64,000 nt of DNA, taken from positions 124,001 through 188,000 of the forward strand of contig NZ_AWFX01000009.1 of the NCBI RefSeq assembly GCF_000463115.2, read 5' to 3'. The translations under genes were made by a program, and so were the position numbers. The notes beneath the pieces were generated by a model. That model was not told the DNA's origin and searched no databases. It was given only the letters and a program-made list of their open reading frames with translations. Numbering within the stretch: position 1 is the stretch's first letter; each line of letters begins with the position of its first letter. The stretch is from Franconibacter helveticus LMG 23732. GTDB taxonomy: Bacteria; Pseudomonadota; Gammaproteobacteria; Enterobacterales; Enterobacteriaceae. Below are positions 26,681 through 35,950 of this stretch, piece by piece.

Positions 26681-29356
26681 TCAGGCAGGTTTCTTCGCTT
26701 TTTTATCAGCTTTAACCACTGAAGCGACTTCTTTAGCTGCTGCACCGCCTTCGGTGTATTCGCGGCCGTAGAAGCTGTCCAGCAGGATCTGTTTCAGCTC
26801 GGAAATCAGCGGATAACGCGGGTTGGCGCCAGTACACTGGTCGTCAAACGCATCTTCTGACAGTTTATCCACGTGGGCCAGGAAGTCAGCTTCCTGTACA
26901 CCCGCTTCGCGGATGGATTTAGGAATGCCGAGCTCAGCTTTAATGCTGTCCAGCCATACCAGCAGTTTCTCGATTTTCGCCGCGGTGCGATCGCCTGGTG
27001 CAGACAGACCCAGGTGGTCGGCAATTTCCGCGTAACGACGGCGCGCCTGAGGACGGTCGTACTGGCTGAACGCAGTCTGCTTGGTCGGGTTATCGTTAGC
27101 GTTGTAACGGATAACGTTAGAGATAAGCAGGGCGTTCGCCAGGCCATGCGGAATATGGAACTGCGAGCCCAGTTTATGCGCCATGGAGTGGCACACGCCC
27201 AGGAAGGCGTTCGCAAACGCAATACCGGCGATGGTTGCAGCGCTGTGTACGCGCTCACGCGCTACCGGGTTTTTCGAACCTTCATGGTAAGACGCAGGCA
27301 GGTTCTCTTTGAGCAGTTTAAGCGCTTGCAGAGCCTGACCATCAGAGAACTCGCTCGCCAGCACAGAAACATAGGCTTCCAGCGCGTGAGTTACTGCATC
27401 CAGACCGCCGAAGGCGCAAAGCGACTTAGGCATATCCATCACCAGGTTGGCATCGACAATCGCCATATCCGGGGTCAGGGCATAGTCTGCCAGCGGATAT
27501 TTCTGACCAGTCGCGTCATCGGTCACAACGGCGAACGGCGTAACTTCTGAACCGGTGCCGGACGTGGTGGTGACAGCGATCATTTTCGCTTTCACGCCCA
27601 TTTTCGGGAACTTATAGATGCGTTTACGGATATCCATAAAGCGCAGCGCCAGTTCCTCAAAGTGGGTTTCCGGATGCTCGTACATCACCCACATAATTTT
27701 GGCTGCATCCATTGGGGAGCCGCCGCCCAGCGCGATGATCACGTCCGGTTTGAAGGAGTTGGCAAGGTCAGCGCCTTTACGTACCACGCTCAGCGTCGGA
27801 TCCGCTTCTACTTCAAAGAACACTTCCGTCTCAACGCCTGCTGCTTTCAGAACAGAAGTGATCTGATCCGCGTAACCGTTATTGAACAGGAAGCGGTCAG
27901 TCACGATCATGGCGCGTTTGTGACCATCGGTAATCACTTCATCCAGCGCGATGGGCAAAGAGCCACGGCGGAAGTAGATAGATTTCGGAAGTTTATGCCA
28001 CAACATGTTCTCAGCTCGCTTGGCAACAGTTTTCTTGTTGATCAGGTGCTTCGGACCTACGTTCTCAGAGATGGAGTTACCGCCCCAGGAGCCGCAACCC
28101 AGCGTCAGAGAAGGCGCCAGTTTGAAGTTGTAAAGGTCGCCGATACCACCCTGAGATGCCGGCGTGTTGATAAGGATACGCGCGGTTTTCATCATCTGGC
28201 CGAAATGCGCAACGCGTTGCGGCTGGTTATCCTGATCGGTATACAAGCAGGAGGTATGACCGATACCGCCCATGGCGACCAGTTTTTCCGCTTTTACAAC
28301 GGCGTCTTCAAAATCTTTCGCGCGATACATGGCGAGGGTAGGGGAGAGTTTCTCATGAGCGAAAGGCTCGCTTTCATCTACCAGAGTCACTTCGCCAATC
28401 AGGATCTTCGTGCCTGCCGGTACGCTGATGCCTGCCATTTCAGCAATTTTAGTTGCCGGCTGGCCTACGATGGCCGCATTCAGGCCGCCATTTTTCAGAA
28501 TGATATCCTGAACCGCTTTGAGCTCTTTGCCCTGCAACAGGTAGCCGCCGTGGGTAGCGAAACGCTCGCGCACAGCGTCGTAAACGGAATCAACGACCAC
28601 AACGGATTGTTCAGAAGCGCAGATAACGCCGTTGTCGAAGGTTTTGGACATCAGAATGGACGCGACTGCGCGCTTGATATCGGCGGTTTCGTCGATAACA
28701 ACCGGCGTGTTGCCAGCGCCCACGCCAATGGCAGGTTTACCGGAGCTGTAAGCGGCTTTCACCATGCCCGGGCCGCCAGTTGCCAGGATGAGGTTGATGT
28801 CCGGGTGGTGCATCAACTGGTTGGAAAGCTCAACAGAAGGCTCATCGATCCAGCCGATAATGTCTTTCGGCGCGCCAGCAGCGATAGCCGCTTGCAGTAC
28901 AATATCCGCTGCTTTATTCGTGGCGTTTTTTGCACGAGGATGCGGAGAAAAGATAATAGCGTTACGCGTTTTCAGGCTGATGAGCGCTTTAAAAATAGCG
29001 GTCGAGGTCGGGTTGGTTGTCGGAACGATGCCGCAGATGATGCCGGTAGGTTCAGCAATAGTGATGGTGCCGAAGGTATCATCTTCTTCAAGCACGCCGC
29101 AGGTCTTCTCGTCTTTGTAGGCGTTGTAGATATATTCAGAGGCGAAGTGGTTTTTGATCACTTTGTCTTCGACGATACCCATGCCGGATTCGGCAACGGC
29201 CATTTTAGCGAGGGGGATACGAGCATCTGCGGCGGCCAGAGCGGCTGCGCGGAAGATTTTATCGACCTGTTCTTGAGTGAAGTTGGCGTATTCACGCTGG
29301 GCTTTTTTTACGCGCTCGACGAGGGCGTTAAGTTCAGCGACATTAGTAACGGCCAT
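26681..29356 (-). CDS. adhE: Bifunctional aldehyde-alcohol dehydrogenase AdhE
   Basis: 891 residues, the E. coli length. It reduces acetyl-CoA to acetaldehyde and then ethanol with two NADH, regenerating NAD+ in fermentation; it forms spirosomes. The N-terminal CoA-acylating aldehyde dehydrogenase has the catalytic Cys in NGVICASEQSVV near residue 246. The C-terminal iron-dependent alcohol dehydrogenase has the NAD loop GGGSPMDAAKI and the iron-ligand helices (GGLDAVTHALEAYVS; GVCHSMAHKLGSQFHIPHGL). AGGAGA precedes the ATG. It has a long leader and is separated from divergent ychE by 471 bases. Confidence 0.98.
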   Translation of the reverse strand: MAVTNVAELNALVERVKKAQREYANFTQEQVDKIFRAAALAAADARIPLAKMAVAESGMGIVEDKVIKNHFASEYIYNAYKDEKTCGVLEEDDTFGTITIAEPTGIICGIVPTTNPTSTAIFKALISLKTRNAIIFSPHPRAKNATNKAADIVLQAAIAAGAPKDIIGWIDEPSVELSNQLMHHPDINLILATGGPGMVKAAYSSGKPAIGVGAGNTPVVIDETADIKRAVASILMSKTFDNGVICASEQSVVVVDSVYDAVRERFATHGGYLLQGKELKAVQDIILKNGGLNAAIVGQPATKIAEMAGISVPAGTKILIGEVTLVDESEPFAHEKLSPTLAMYRAKDFEDAVVKAEKLVAMGGIGHTSCLYTDQDNQPQRVAHFGQMMKTARILINTPASQGGIGDLYNFKLAPSLTLGCGSWGGNSISENVGPKHLINKKTVAKRAENMLWHKLPKSIYFRRGSLPIALDEVITDGHKRAMIVTDRFLFNNGYADQITSVLKAAGVETEVFFEVEADPTLSVVRKGADLANSFKPDVIIALGGGSPMDAAKIMWVMYEHPETHFEELALRFMDIRKRIYKFPKMGVKAKMIAVTTTSGTGSEVTPFAVVTDDATGQKYPLADYALTPDMAIVDANLVMDMPKSLCAFGGLDAVTHALEAYVSVLASEFSDGQALQALKLLKENLPASYHEGSKNPVARERVHSAATIAGIAFANAFLGVCHSMAHKLGSQFHIPHGLANALLISNVIRYNANDNPTKQTAFSQYDRPQARRRYAEIADHLGLSAPGDRTAAKIEKLLVWLDSIKAELGIPKSIREAGVQEADFLAHVDKLSEDAFDDQCTGANPRYPLISELKQILLDSFYGREYTEGGAAAKEVASVVKADKKAKKPA

Positions 29357-29827
29357 AATGCTCTCCTGATAATGTTAAACTCTTTTAGTAAACCAGCTGT
29401 TTGAAACACCAATATGACGACAACAAACAGCACGCGTAACAGCCAGGATGTGACAACGCAATAGCTACAAACACCACGCTGATTTACTAAAAGAGCCTTA
29501 AGCCCACAGCCCTCAAGCTGGCTGTTTTTCCCTGGCGGCGTAAGCAAGGTTACTCACTTCTGAGTAGTCAAAATGTGATCAGGATCAATTTATATCGATG
29601 CTGACTCCTTTCAGCAGGCCTTATTTTAGTATCTCAGCGAACTTTAATAGCTTAGCTACAGCGTATATAAATCACGTTACCATAATCTCAACAAATAAAT
29701 AACAACGGCGGTTCGTTTTCCTGTAATGAGAATATGCAGAATATTACCCTGCTAATCAGCGTAGCGTATGCGGGGCTTTTCCTTTACATTACGCAAGTCT
29801 TTCTGCTGACGCTTTTGCGGAGTTTTT
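29357..29827. promoter_or_regulatory. adhE/ychE divergent gap
   Basis: 471 bases without a recognisable gene. It holds the long adhE leader and promoters. An FNR/CRP-like dyad is listed separately. The leader also contains repeated segments (AAACCAGCTG and AAGCTGGCTG, CTTTTAGTAAA near 29382 and TTTACTAAAAG near 29482) that can pair across ~100 bases; in E. coli adhE leader folding controls translation through RNase III. Confidence 0.55.
29575..29588. promoter_or_regulatory. FNR-like site in the adhE upstream region
   Basis: GTGATCAGGATCAA differs from TTGAT-N4-ATCAA only in the first base. It could bind FNR or act as half a CRP site. Confidence 0.5.
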
Positions 29828-30475
29828 GTGGCCCACTCGTTCTTAGATTTGCCAACTTACTTTAAGTTCTTTATCGGGCTTTTCGCGCTGGTGAACCCGG
29901 TTGGGATTATTCCCGTCTTTATTAGCATGACCAGCTACCAAACCGCGACGGCTCGAAATAAAACGAACCTCACGGCGAACCTTTCTGTCGCCATTATCTT
30001 GTGGACTTCGCTTTTCCTTGGCGACGGCATCCTGCAACTCTTCGGTATTTCCATTGATTCGTTTCGTATCGCCGGCGGCATTCTGGTCGTGACTATTGCG
30101 ATGTCCATGATCAGCGGGAAGTTAGGTGAAGATAAACAGAACAAGCAGGAGAAATCAGAAACTGCGATCCGTGAAAGCGTTGGCGTAGTGCCGCTTGCGC
30201 TGCCTTTGATGGCGGGGCCGGGCGCCATTAGTTCAACCATAGTATGGGGAACCCGCTACCACACAGTGGGCTATATGCTGGGGTTCTCGCTGGCCATCGC
30301 GGTGTTCGCTTTATGCTGCTGGGGCGTCTTCCGTCTGGCGCCATGGCTTGTGCGTTTACTGGGCCAGACAGGCATTAACGTTATTACGCGTATTATGGGC
30401 CTGTTGCTGATGGCGTTAGGGATTGAATTTATCGTAACCGGGCTGAAAGCTATTTTCCCGGGCTTGCTCAATTAA
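29828..30475 (+). CDS. ychE: YchE, MarC-family membrane protein (GTG start)
   Basis: 215 residues, the E. coli length, six predicted transmembrane helices. MarC-type marks: FALVNPVGIIPVFISMT in the first helix and PLALPLMAGPGAIS in the fourth. The function of the family is unresolved; the old link to multidrug resistance for MarC was not upheld. The start is GTG at 29828, preceded by GCGGAG. Confidence 0.93.
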   Translation: MAHSFLDLPTYFKFFIGLFALVNPVGIIPVFISMTSYQTATARNKTNLTANLSVAIILWTSLFLGDGILQLFGISIDSFRIAGGILVVTIAMSMISGKLGEDKQNKQEKSETAIRESVGVVPLALPLMAGPGAISSTIVWGTRYHTVGYMLGFSLAIAVFALCCWGVFRLAPWLVRLLGQTGINVITRIMGLLLMALGIEFIVTGLKAIFPGLLN

Positions 30476-30493
30476 GCGGCTTTCATTTGATAA

Positions 30494-30520
30494 GGCGGAG
30501 CTCAGGCTCCGCTTTTTTTT
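30494..30520 (+). terminator. Rho-independent terminator of ychE
   Basis: Stem GCGGAGC/GCTCCGC with a four-base loop and eight T. Confidence 0.92.
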
Positions 30521-31267
30521 GCAAAATATTTCAGTTTCGTCTTTTTATTGAGCAGTTAACAGTCAGTCATAGCAAAAAAGAATGGTTAAGATAAATGTCG
30601 ATTAAACAGAAGGTTAGTTAATGAGTACGGGTGCTAATGAGTGAAAAAGAAGCAAATGAAATGTTATTTTTCTCACACCATACTCTTACCCTTGCTGAGG
30701 GATAACCGAAATGTTATTAGTAATTTCATTCACAGAGTAGATTTATGTGCTAAAAAATCGCCAAATGTTAATTTTATGTGATAGCAGGCATCCGGCTCTG
30801 AAAGTCACTGTCAGGGTGGGGCTTTTCAGGTTAATGCGTTGATTTTAAAGGCATGTTCTTCTTAATATTCTATGTTAGCCAGCATAATGCAGCACTAAGC
30901 CATGCTACAAAAGAGAAATGGTTAACAAATTTGTAAATTCTATTGGCGCAGGATTGACGCTTTTGATACCTTCCGGCCAAAACATTCGGCTGCAAATTAT
31001 TTGTTATTGAGAATGCTTTTCGTCTGAAAGCGTTTTCGGGCGACAGGTTCGCCACCCTCACGCTTCTCTTCAGACAGGGGAAGAGAAGCACGAATCGACG
31101 TAAAGGCTGCCGAACGAGCAGCCGTAAAAATAAAGTCGGTGATAGCAAGCAGTAAAAAAGAAAAACCTGACAGCGGCAAATCGCTCCTGCGCTGTACAGG
31201 CGCCCAAAAAGGGCGGCAAGAGGCTGGCTTAAGGGCCAGTAATTATAATGAGTGGAGTATTATCACA
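30521..31267 (+). promoter_or_regulatory. Long oppA upstream region and structured leader
   Basis: About 750 bases without a convincing gene; the first 350 are AT-rich. The 3' part has three possible hairpins: GCTTCTCTTC/GAAGAGAAGC (31062-31089, ten perfect pairs), CGCCC/GGGCG near 31201-31214, and CTGGCT/GGCCAG near 31223-31238. A possible promoter is TTGGCG (near 30944) with GATACC 16 bases on. In E. coli oppA is controlled by Lrp and by the small RNA GcvB in the leader; I could not place those sites. Confidence 0.5.
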
Positions 31268-32896
31268 ATGACCATCATCACAAAAAAAAGTCTGGTAGCT
31301 GCGGGTATCCTTTCTGCGCTAATCGCGGGCAATGCAATGGCAGCAAATGTGCCCGCAGGTGTGCAACTGGCGGAGAAACAGACGCTGGTTCGCAACAATG
31401 GTTCTGAAGTACAGTCTCTCGATCCGCATAAAATTGAAGGCGTGCCGGAGTCCAACATTAACCGCGATCTGTTTGAAGGTCTGCTGGTAACGGACGTCGA
31501 CGGCCATCCGAGCGCGGGTGTTGCAGAAAAGTGGGATAACAAAGATTTTAAAGTTTGGACCTTCCATCTTCGTAAAGATGCTAAGTGGTCCAACGGCGAC
31601 CCGGTAACGGCGCAAGACTTCGTTTATAGCTGGCAGCGTCTGGCGGATCCAAACACCGCTTCGCCTTACGAGAGCTACCTGCAATACGGCCACATCGCGA
31701 ACATCGATGACATTATCGCCGGTAAGAAAAAGCCGACCGAGCTGGGCGTTAAAGCGATCGACGATCATACCCTGGAAGTGACGCTGACTGAGCCAGTGCC
31801 TTATTTCTATAAGCTGCTGGTGCACTCTTCCATGTCCCCTGTGCCTAAAGCCGTTGTGGAAAAATTTGGCGAAAAATGGACGCAGCCTGCGAATATCGTC
31901 TCAAACGGCGCTTATAAGCTCAAAGACTGGGTGGTGAACGAGCGCATCGTGCTTGAGCGCAACACCAACTACTGGGATAACGCGAAAACCGTTATCAACC
32001 AGGTCACTTATTTGCCTATCTCTTCTGAAGTGACTGACGTAAACCGCTATCGCAGCGGCGAAATCGACATGACCTATAACAACATGCCGATCGAACTCTT
32101 CCAGAAGCTGAAAAAAGAGATCCCTGGTGAAGTGCATGTAGATCCGTATCTGTGCACTTACTACTACGAAATCAACAACCAGAAGCCGCCGTTTAACGAT
32201 CCGCGCGTTCGCGCCGCGCTGAAGTTAGGTCTGGATCGTGACATTATCGTCAACAAGGTGAAAAACCAGGGCGACCTGCCGGCCTATAGCTACACGCCGC
32301 CGTACACCGACGGCGCCAAACTGACCGAACCGGCCTGGTTCAAAATGACCCAGGAGCAGCGTAACGCGGAAGCGAAAAAACTGCTGGCGGAAGCGGGCTT
32401 TACCGCAGACAAACCGCTGACGTTCGACTTGCTCTATAACACGTCCGATCTTCATAAGAAGCTGGCTATCGCCGTCTCTTCAATCTGGAAGAAAAACCTC
32501 GGCGTAAACGTGAAGCTTGAAAACCAGGAGTGGAAAACCTTCCTGGACACCCGTCATCAGGGCAACTTTGACGTAGCGCGCGCAGGCTGGTGTGCGGACT
32601 ACAACGAGCCGACCTCCTTCCTGAACACGATGCTTTCCGACAGCTCTAACAACACCGCTCACTATAAGAGCGAAGCGTTCGATAAGATTATCGGCGATAC
32701 GCTGAAAGTGACGGATGAAGGTCAGCGCACCGCGCTTTACCAGAAAGCCGAAGAGCAACTGGATAAAGACTCTGCGATCGTGCCGGTTTATTACTACGTG
32801 AACGCCCGTCTGGTGAAACCGTGGGTGGGTGGTTATACCGGTAAAGACCCGATGGATAATATCTACGTTAAGAACCTTTATATTATCAAGCACTAA
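31268..32896 (+). CDS. oppA: Oligopeptide-binding protein OppA
   Basis: 542 residues (E. coli 543). It is the periplasmic binding protein of the oligopeptide ABC importer, taking peptides of two to five residues with little sequence preference. The Sec signal peptide is cut after residue 26 (SALIAGNAMA/A). The SBP_bac_5 fold follows, with the family signature NLFEGLL-like NRDLFEGLLVTDVDGH and KWSNGDPVTAQDFVYSW. The ATG at 31268 lies nine bases after GGAG; earlier in-frame codons run through the structured leader. It is the first gene of oppABCDF. Confidence 0.97.
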   Translation: MTIITKKSLVAAGILSALIAGNAMAANVPAGVQLAEKQTLVRNNGSEVQSLDPHKIEGVPESNINRDLFEGLLVTDVDGHPSAGVAEKWDNKDFKVWTFHLRKDAKWSNGDPVTAQDFVYSWQRLADPNTASPYESYLQYGHIANIDDIIAGKKKPTELGVKAIDDHTLEVTLTEPVPYFYKLLVHSSMSPVPKAVVEKFGEKWTQPANIVSNGAYKLKDWVVNERIVLERNTNYWDNAKTVINQVTYLPISSEVTDVNRYRSGEIDMTYNNMPIELFQKLKKEIPGEVHVDPYLCTYYYEINNQKPPFNDPRVRAALKLGLDRDIIVNKVKNQGDLPAYSYTPPYTDGAKLTEPAWFKMTQEQRNAEAKKLLAEAGFTADKPLTFDLLYNTSDLHKKLAIAVSSIWKKNLGVNVKLENQEWKTFLDTRHQGNFDVARAGWCADYNEPTSFLNTMLSDSSNNTAHYKSEAFDKIIGDTLKVTDEGQRTALYQKAEEQLDKDSAIVPVYYYVNARLVKPWVGGYTGKDPMDNIYVKNLYIIKH

Positions 32897-33008
32897 TGGC
32901 AATGCGTGGAGCGAATCTTTCTTCCCCGCGCCGCAGTTAATTTTCCGCCGCTCAATGGCGGCGGGAATAAACCGCAGCGCAAAAGAGATTGTCGCGCCAC
33001 TGTGCCCC

Positions 33009-33043
33009 GGAGCCTGAAAGCCGTCCGGCGCAGGCTCCTTTTT
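33009..33043 (+). terminator. Intercistronic attenuator-type hairpin between oppA and oppB
   Basis: Perfect eight-base-pair stem GGAGCCTG/CAGGCTCC with a 14-base loop, then five T. It would cut most transcripts after oppA and give far more binding protein than transporter, as is common in ABC importers. Confidence 0.75.
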
Positions 33044-33081
33044 CATCTTTTCTCAAAGGCACATGCCAGAAGGTACGGGCA

Positions 33082-34002
33082 ATGTTGAAATTTATACTAC
33101 GTCGCTGTCTGGAAGCGATTCCGACGCTGTTTATTCTTATAACCATCTCCTTCTTTATGATGCGTCTGGCGCCGGGAAGTCCTTTTACCGGCGAGCGTGC
33201 GCTGCCGCCAGAAGTTATGGCGAACATAGAGGCGAAATACCATTTAAACGATCCGATCCTGACACAGTATTTCAGCTATCTGAAACAGCTGGCGCACGGG
33301 GATTTTGGGCCGTCATTTAAATATAAAGATTATTCCGTTAACGACCTGGTGGCCTCTTCGTTCCCGGTTTCCGCGAAACTTGGCGCCGCTGCTTTTCTGC
33401 TGGCGGTAATCCTGGGCGTAACGGCGGGCGTTATTGCGGCGTTGAAGCAAAATACCAAATGGGATTACACGGTAATGGGAATAGCGATGACCGGGGTGGT
33501 TATACCGAGTTTCGTCGTGGCGCCGTTACTGGTCATGATATTCGCTATTACTTTGCAATGGCTGCCTGGCGGCGGCTGGAACGGCGGCGCGCTCAAATTC
33601 ATGATCCTGCCGATGGTGGCGCTGTCGCTTGCTTATATTGCAAGCATCGCGCGTATTACCCGCGGCTCAATGATTGAAGTTCTGCACTCAAACTTCATCC
33701 GCACTGCGCGGGCGAAAGGGCTGCCGATGCGCCGCATCATTTTCCGCCATGCGCTGAAACCTGCGCTGCTGCCCGTACTCTCATATATGGGCCCTGCGTT
33801 TGTCGGCATCATCACCGGTTCAATGGTTATCGAGACGATTTATGGTCTGCCGGGCATCGGCCAGCTGTTCGTGAACGGCGCGCTGAACCGCGACTATTCA
33901 CTGGTGCTGAGCCTCACCATTCTGGTAGGCGCGCTGACCATTCTGTTTAATGCCATTGTCGATGTGCTTTATGCCGTTATCGACCCGAAAATCCGTTACT
34001 GA
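33082..34002 (+). CDS. oppB: Oligopeptide transporter permease OppB
   Basis: 306 residues, the E. coli length. It is an inner-membrane permease with six transmembrane helices. The coupling loop has the EAA-type motif (RTARAKGLPMRRIIFRHALKP region), and the conserved N-terminal LRRCLEAIPTLFILITISFF helix is present. It pairs with OppC and is driven by OppD/OppF. The start MLKFILRR at 33082 equals that of E. coli; the frame is open upstream through the attenuator. Confidence 0.96.
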   Translation: MLKFILRRCLEAIPTLFILITISFFMMRLAPGSPFTGERALPPEVMANIEAKYHLNDPILTQYFSYLKQLAHGDFGPSFKYKDYSVNDLVASSFPVSAKLGAAAFLLAVILGVTAGVIAALKQNTKWDYTVMGIAMTGVVIPSFVVAPLLVMIFAITLQWLPGGGWNGGALKFMILPMVALSLAYIASIARITRGSMIEVLHSNFIRTARAKGLPMRRIIFRHALKPALLPVLSYMGPAFVGIITGSMVIETIYGLPGIGQLFVNGALNRDYSLVLSLTILVGALTILFNAIVDVLYAVIDPKIRY

Positions 34003-34016
34003 CACTGGAGTACGCC

Positions 34017-34925
34017 ATGATGTTGAGTAAGAAAAACAGCGAGGCGCTGGAAAACTTCAGTGAGAAACTGGAAGTCGAAGGGCGCAGCCTCTGGCAGGAC
34101 GCGCGTCGCCGCTTTATGCATAACCGCGCGGCGGTAGCGAGTCTTATCGTGCTCGTGCTGATTGCGCTTTTTGTTACGCTTGCGCCCATGCTTTCGCAGT
34201 TCAGCTATTTCGATACGGACTGGGGCATGATGTCGAGCGCGCCGGATACCGAGTCAGGCCACTGGTTCGGCACTGACTCCTCCGGGCGCGACCTGCTGGT
34301 GCGCGTGGCTATCGGCGGTCGTATTTCGCTGATGGTCGGCGTGGCGGCGGCGCTGGTGGCGGTGATTGTCGGCACGCTCTACGGTTCGCTTTCAGGTTAC
34401 CTCGGCGGCAAAGTCGATTCCGTCATGATGCGCCTGCTTGAGATCCTCAACTCCTTCCCGTTTATGTTCTTCGTTATTCTGCTGGTCACCTTTTTTGGTC
34501 AGAATATCCTGCTGATATTTGTGGCCATCGGCATGGTGTCCTGGCTGGATATGGCGCGTATCGTACGCGGCCAGACGCTAAGCCTTAAGCGTAAAGAGTT
34601 TATCGAAGCCGCGCAGGTCGGCGGGGTTTCCACCGCCAGTATTGTGGTTCGCCATATCGTGCCGAACGTGTTGGGCGTTGTGGTGGTTTACGCCTCGCTG
34701 CTGGTGCCAAGCATGATCCTGTTCGAATCGTTTCTGAGCTTCCTGGGGCTTGGCACGCAAGAGCCGTTAAGCTCCTGGGGCGCCTTGTTAAGCGACGGCG
34801 CGAATTCAATGGAAGTGTCGCCCTGGCTGCTGCTGTTCCCGGCAGGATTCCTTGTGGTCACCCTGTTTTGTTTTAACTTTATCGGCGATGGCCTGCGTGA
34901 CGCCCTCGACCCGAAAGATCGTTAA
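34017..34925 (+). CDS. oppC: Oligopeptide transporter permease OppC
   Basis: 302 residues, the E. coli length. N-terminal cytoplasmic region and OppC_N segment (SLWQDARRRFMHNRAAVAS), then six helices with the EAA loop (EAAQVGGVSTASIVVRHIVPN). It starts 14 bases after oppB. Two ATG codons in a row begin the frame as in E. coli. Confidence 0.96.
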   Translation: MMLSKKNSEALENFSEKLEVEGRSLWQDARRRFMHNRAAVASLIVLVLIALFVTLAPMLSQFSYFDTDWGMMSSAPDTESGHWFGTDSSGRDLLVRVAIGGRISLMVGVAAALVAVIVGTLYGSLSGYLGGKVDSVMMRLLEILNSFPFMFFVILLVTFFGQNILLIFVAIGMVSWLDMARIVRGQTLSLKRKEFIEAAQVGGVSTASIVVRHIVPNVLGVVVVYASLLVPSMILFESFLSFLGLGTQEPLSSWGALLSDGANSMEVSPWLLLFPAGFLVVTLFCFNFIGDGLRDALDPKDR

Positions 34926-34936
34926 GGAGTGCCGCC

Positions 34937-35950
34937 ATGAGCACCATTGAAATTACCGATATCACCCGCGCCGGCACCGAAACACCGTCACTGCTGGAAG
35001 TAAAAGATTTACGGGTGACGTTTGCCACGCCTGACGGCGATGTCACGGCGGTCAACGACCTGAACTTCAGTTTGCGCGCTGGCGAAACGCTGGGGATTGT
35101 GGGCGAATCCGGCTCCGGCAAATCCCAGACGGCGTTTGCGCTGATGGGGTTACTGGCTTCTAACGGACGCATCGGCGGTTCGGCAACGTTCAACGGCAAG
35201 CAAATCCTGAATCTGCCGGAGAAAGCGCTTAACCATCTGCGCGCTGAACAAATCTCGATGATTTTTCAGGATCCGATGACGTCGCTGAACCCCTACATGC
35301 GCGTAGGCGAGCAGCTAATGGAAGTGCTGATGCTGCATAAAGGCATGAGTAAAGCGGAAGCCTTCGAAGAGTCTGTCCGCATGCTCGACGCCGTAAAAAT
35401 GCCGGAAGCGCGCAAACGCATGCGCATGTACCCGCATGAATTTTCCGGCGGTATGCGCCAGCGCGTAATGATTGCCATGGCGCTGTTGTGCCGGCCAAAA
35501 CTGCTGATTGCCGACGAGCCGACCACCGCGCTTGACGTGACCGTTCAGGCGCAGATCATGACGCTGCTTAACGAACTCAAGCGTGAGTTTAATACGGCTA
35601 TTATCATGATCACGCATGACCTTGGCGTGGTGGCTGGCATTTGCGACAAAGTGCTGGTGATGTATGCCGGTCGCACCATGGAATATGGCCGCGCCCGCGA
35701 TGTCTTTTACCAGCCGGCGCACCCGTACTCTATCGGCCTGCTGAATGCCGTGCCGCGCCTGGATGCGGAAGGCGAATCGCTGCTTACCATTCCCGGCAAC
35801 CCGCCGAACTTGCTGAAACTGCCGAAAGGCTGTCCGTTCCAGCCGCGTTGCCCGCATGCGATGGAAATCTGTAATAGCGCGCCGCCGTTAATGGCGTTCG
35901 CGCCAGGGCGTTTACGCGCCTGCTATAAGCCGGTGGAGGAGTTAGCATGA
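34937..35950 (+). CDS. oppD: Oligopeptide transporter ATPase OppD
   Basis: 337 residues. ABC ATPase with Walker A GESGSGKSQ, Q-loop in MIFQDPMTSLNP, signature FSGGMRQRV, Walker B LLIADEPTTALD and switch His in MITHDLG. The C-terminal oligopeptide/dipeptide extension has the Cys motif CPFQPRCPHAMEIC that can bind an iron-sulfur cluster or metal. The oppF start overlaps its stop by four bases. Confidence 0.97.
   Translation: MSTIEITDITRAGTETPSLLEVKDLRVTFATPDGDVTAVNDLNFSLRAGETLGIVGESGSGKSQTAFALMGLLASNGRIGGSATFNGKQILNLPEKALNHLRAEQISMIFQDPMTSLNPYMRVGEQLMEVLMLHKGMSKAEAFEESVRMLDAVKMPEARKRMRMYPHEFSGGMRQRVMIAMALLCRPKLLIADEPTTALDVTVQAQIMTLLNELKREFNTAIIMITHDLGVVAGICDKVLVMYAGRTMEYGRARDVFYQPAHPYSIGLLNAVPRLDAEGESLLTIPGNPPNLLKLPKGCPFQPRCPHAMEICNSAPPLMAFAPGRLRACYKPVEELA

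Noticed and set aside
27662-29404. A 580-codon open frame on the plus strand across adhE
   Set aside because: It is a mirror frame of a highly expressed, strongly codon-biased gene. It has no family features, and adhE on the other strand is certain.
30637-30705. A 22-codon ORF (MSEKEANEML...) in the ychE-oppA gap
   Set aside because: No proper SD and an ordinary polar peptide; nothing beyond chance.
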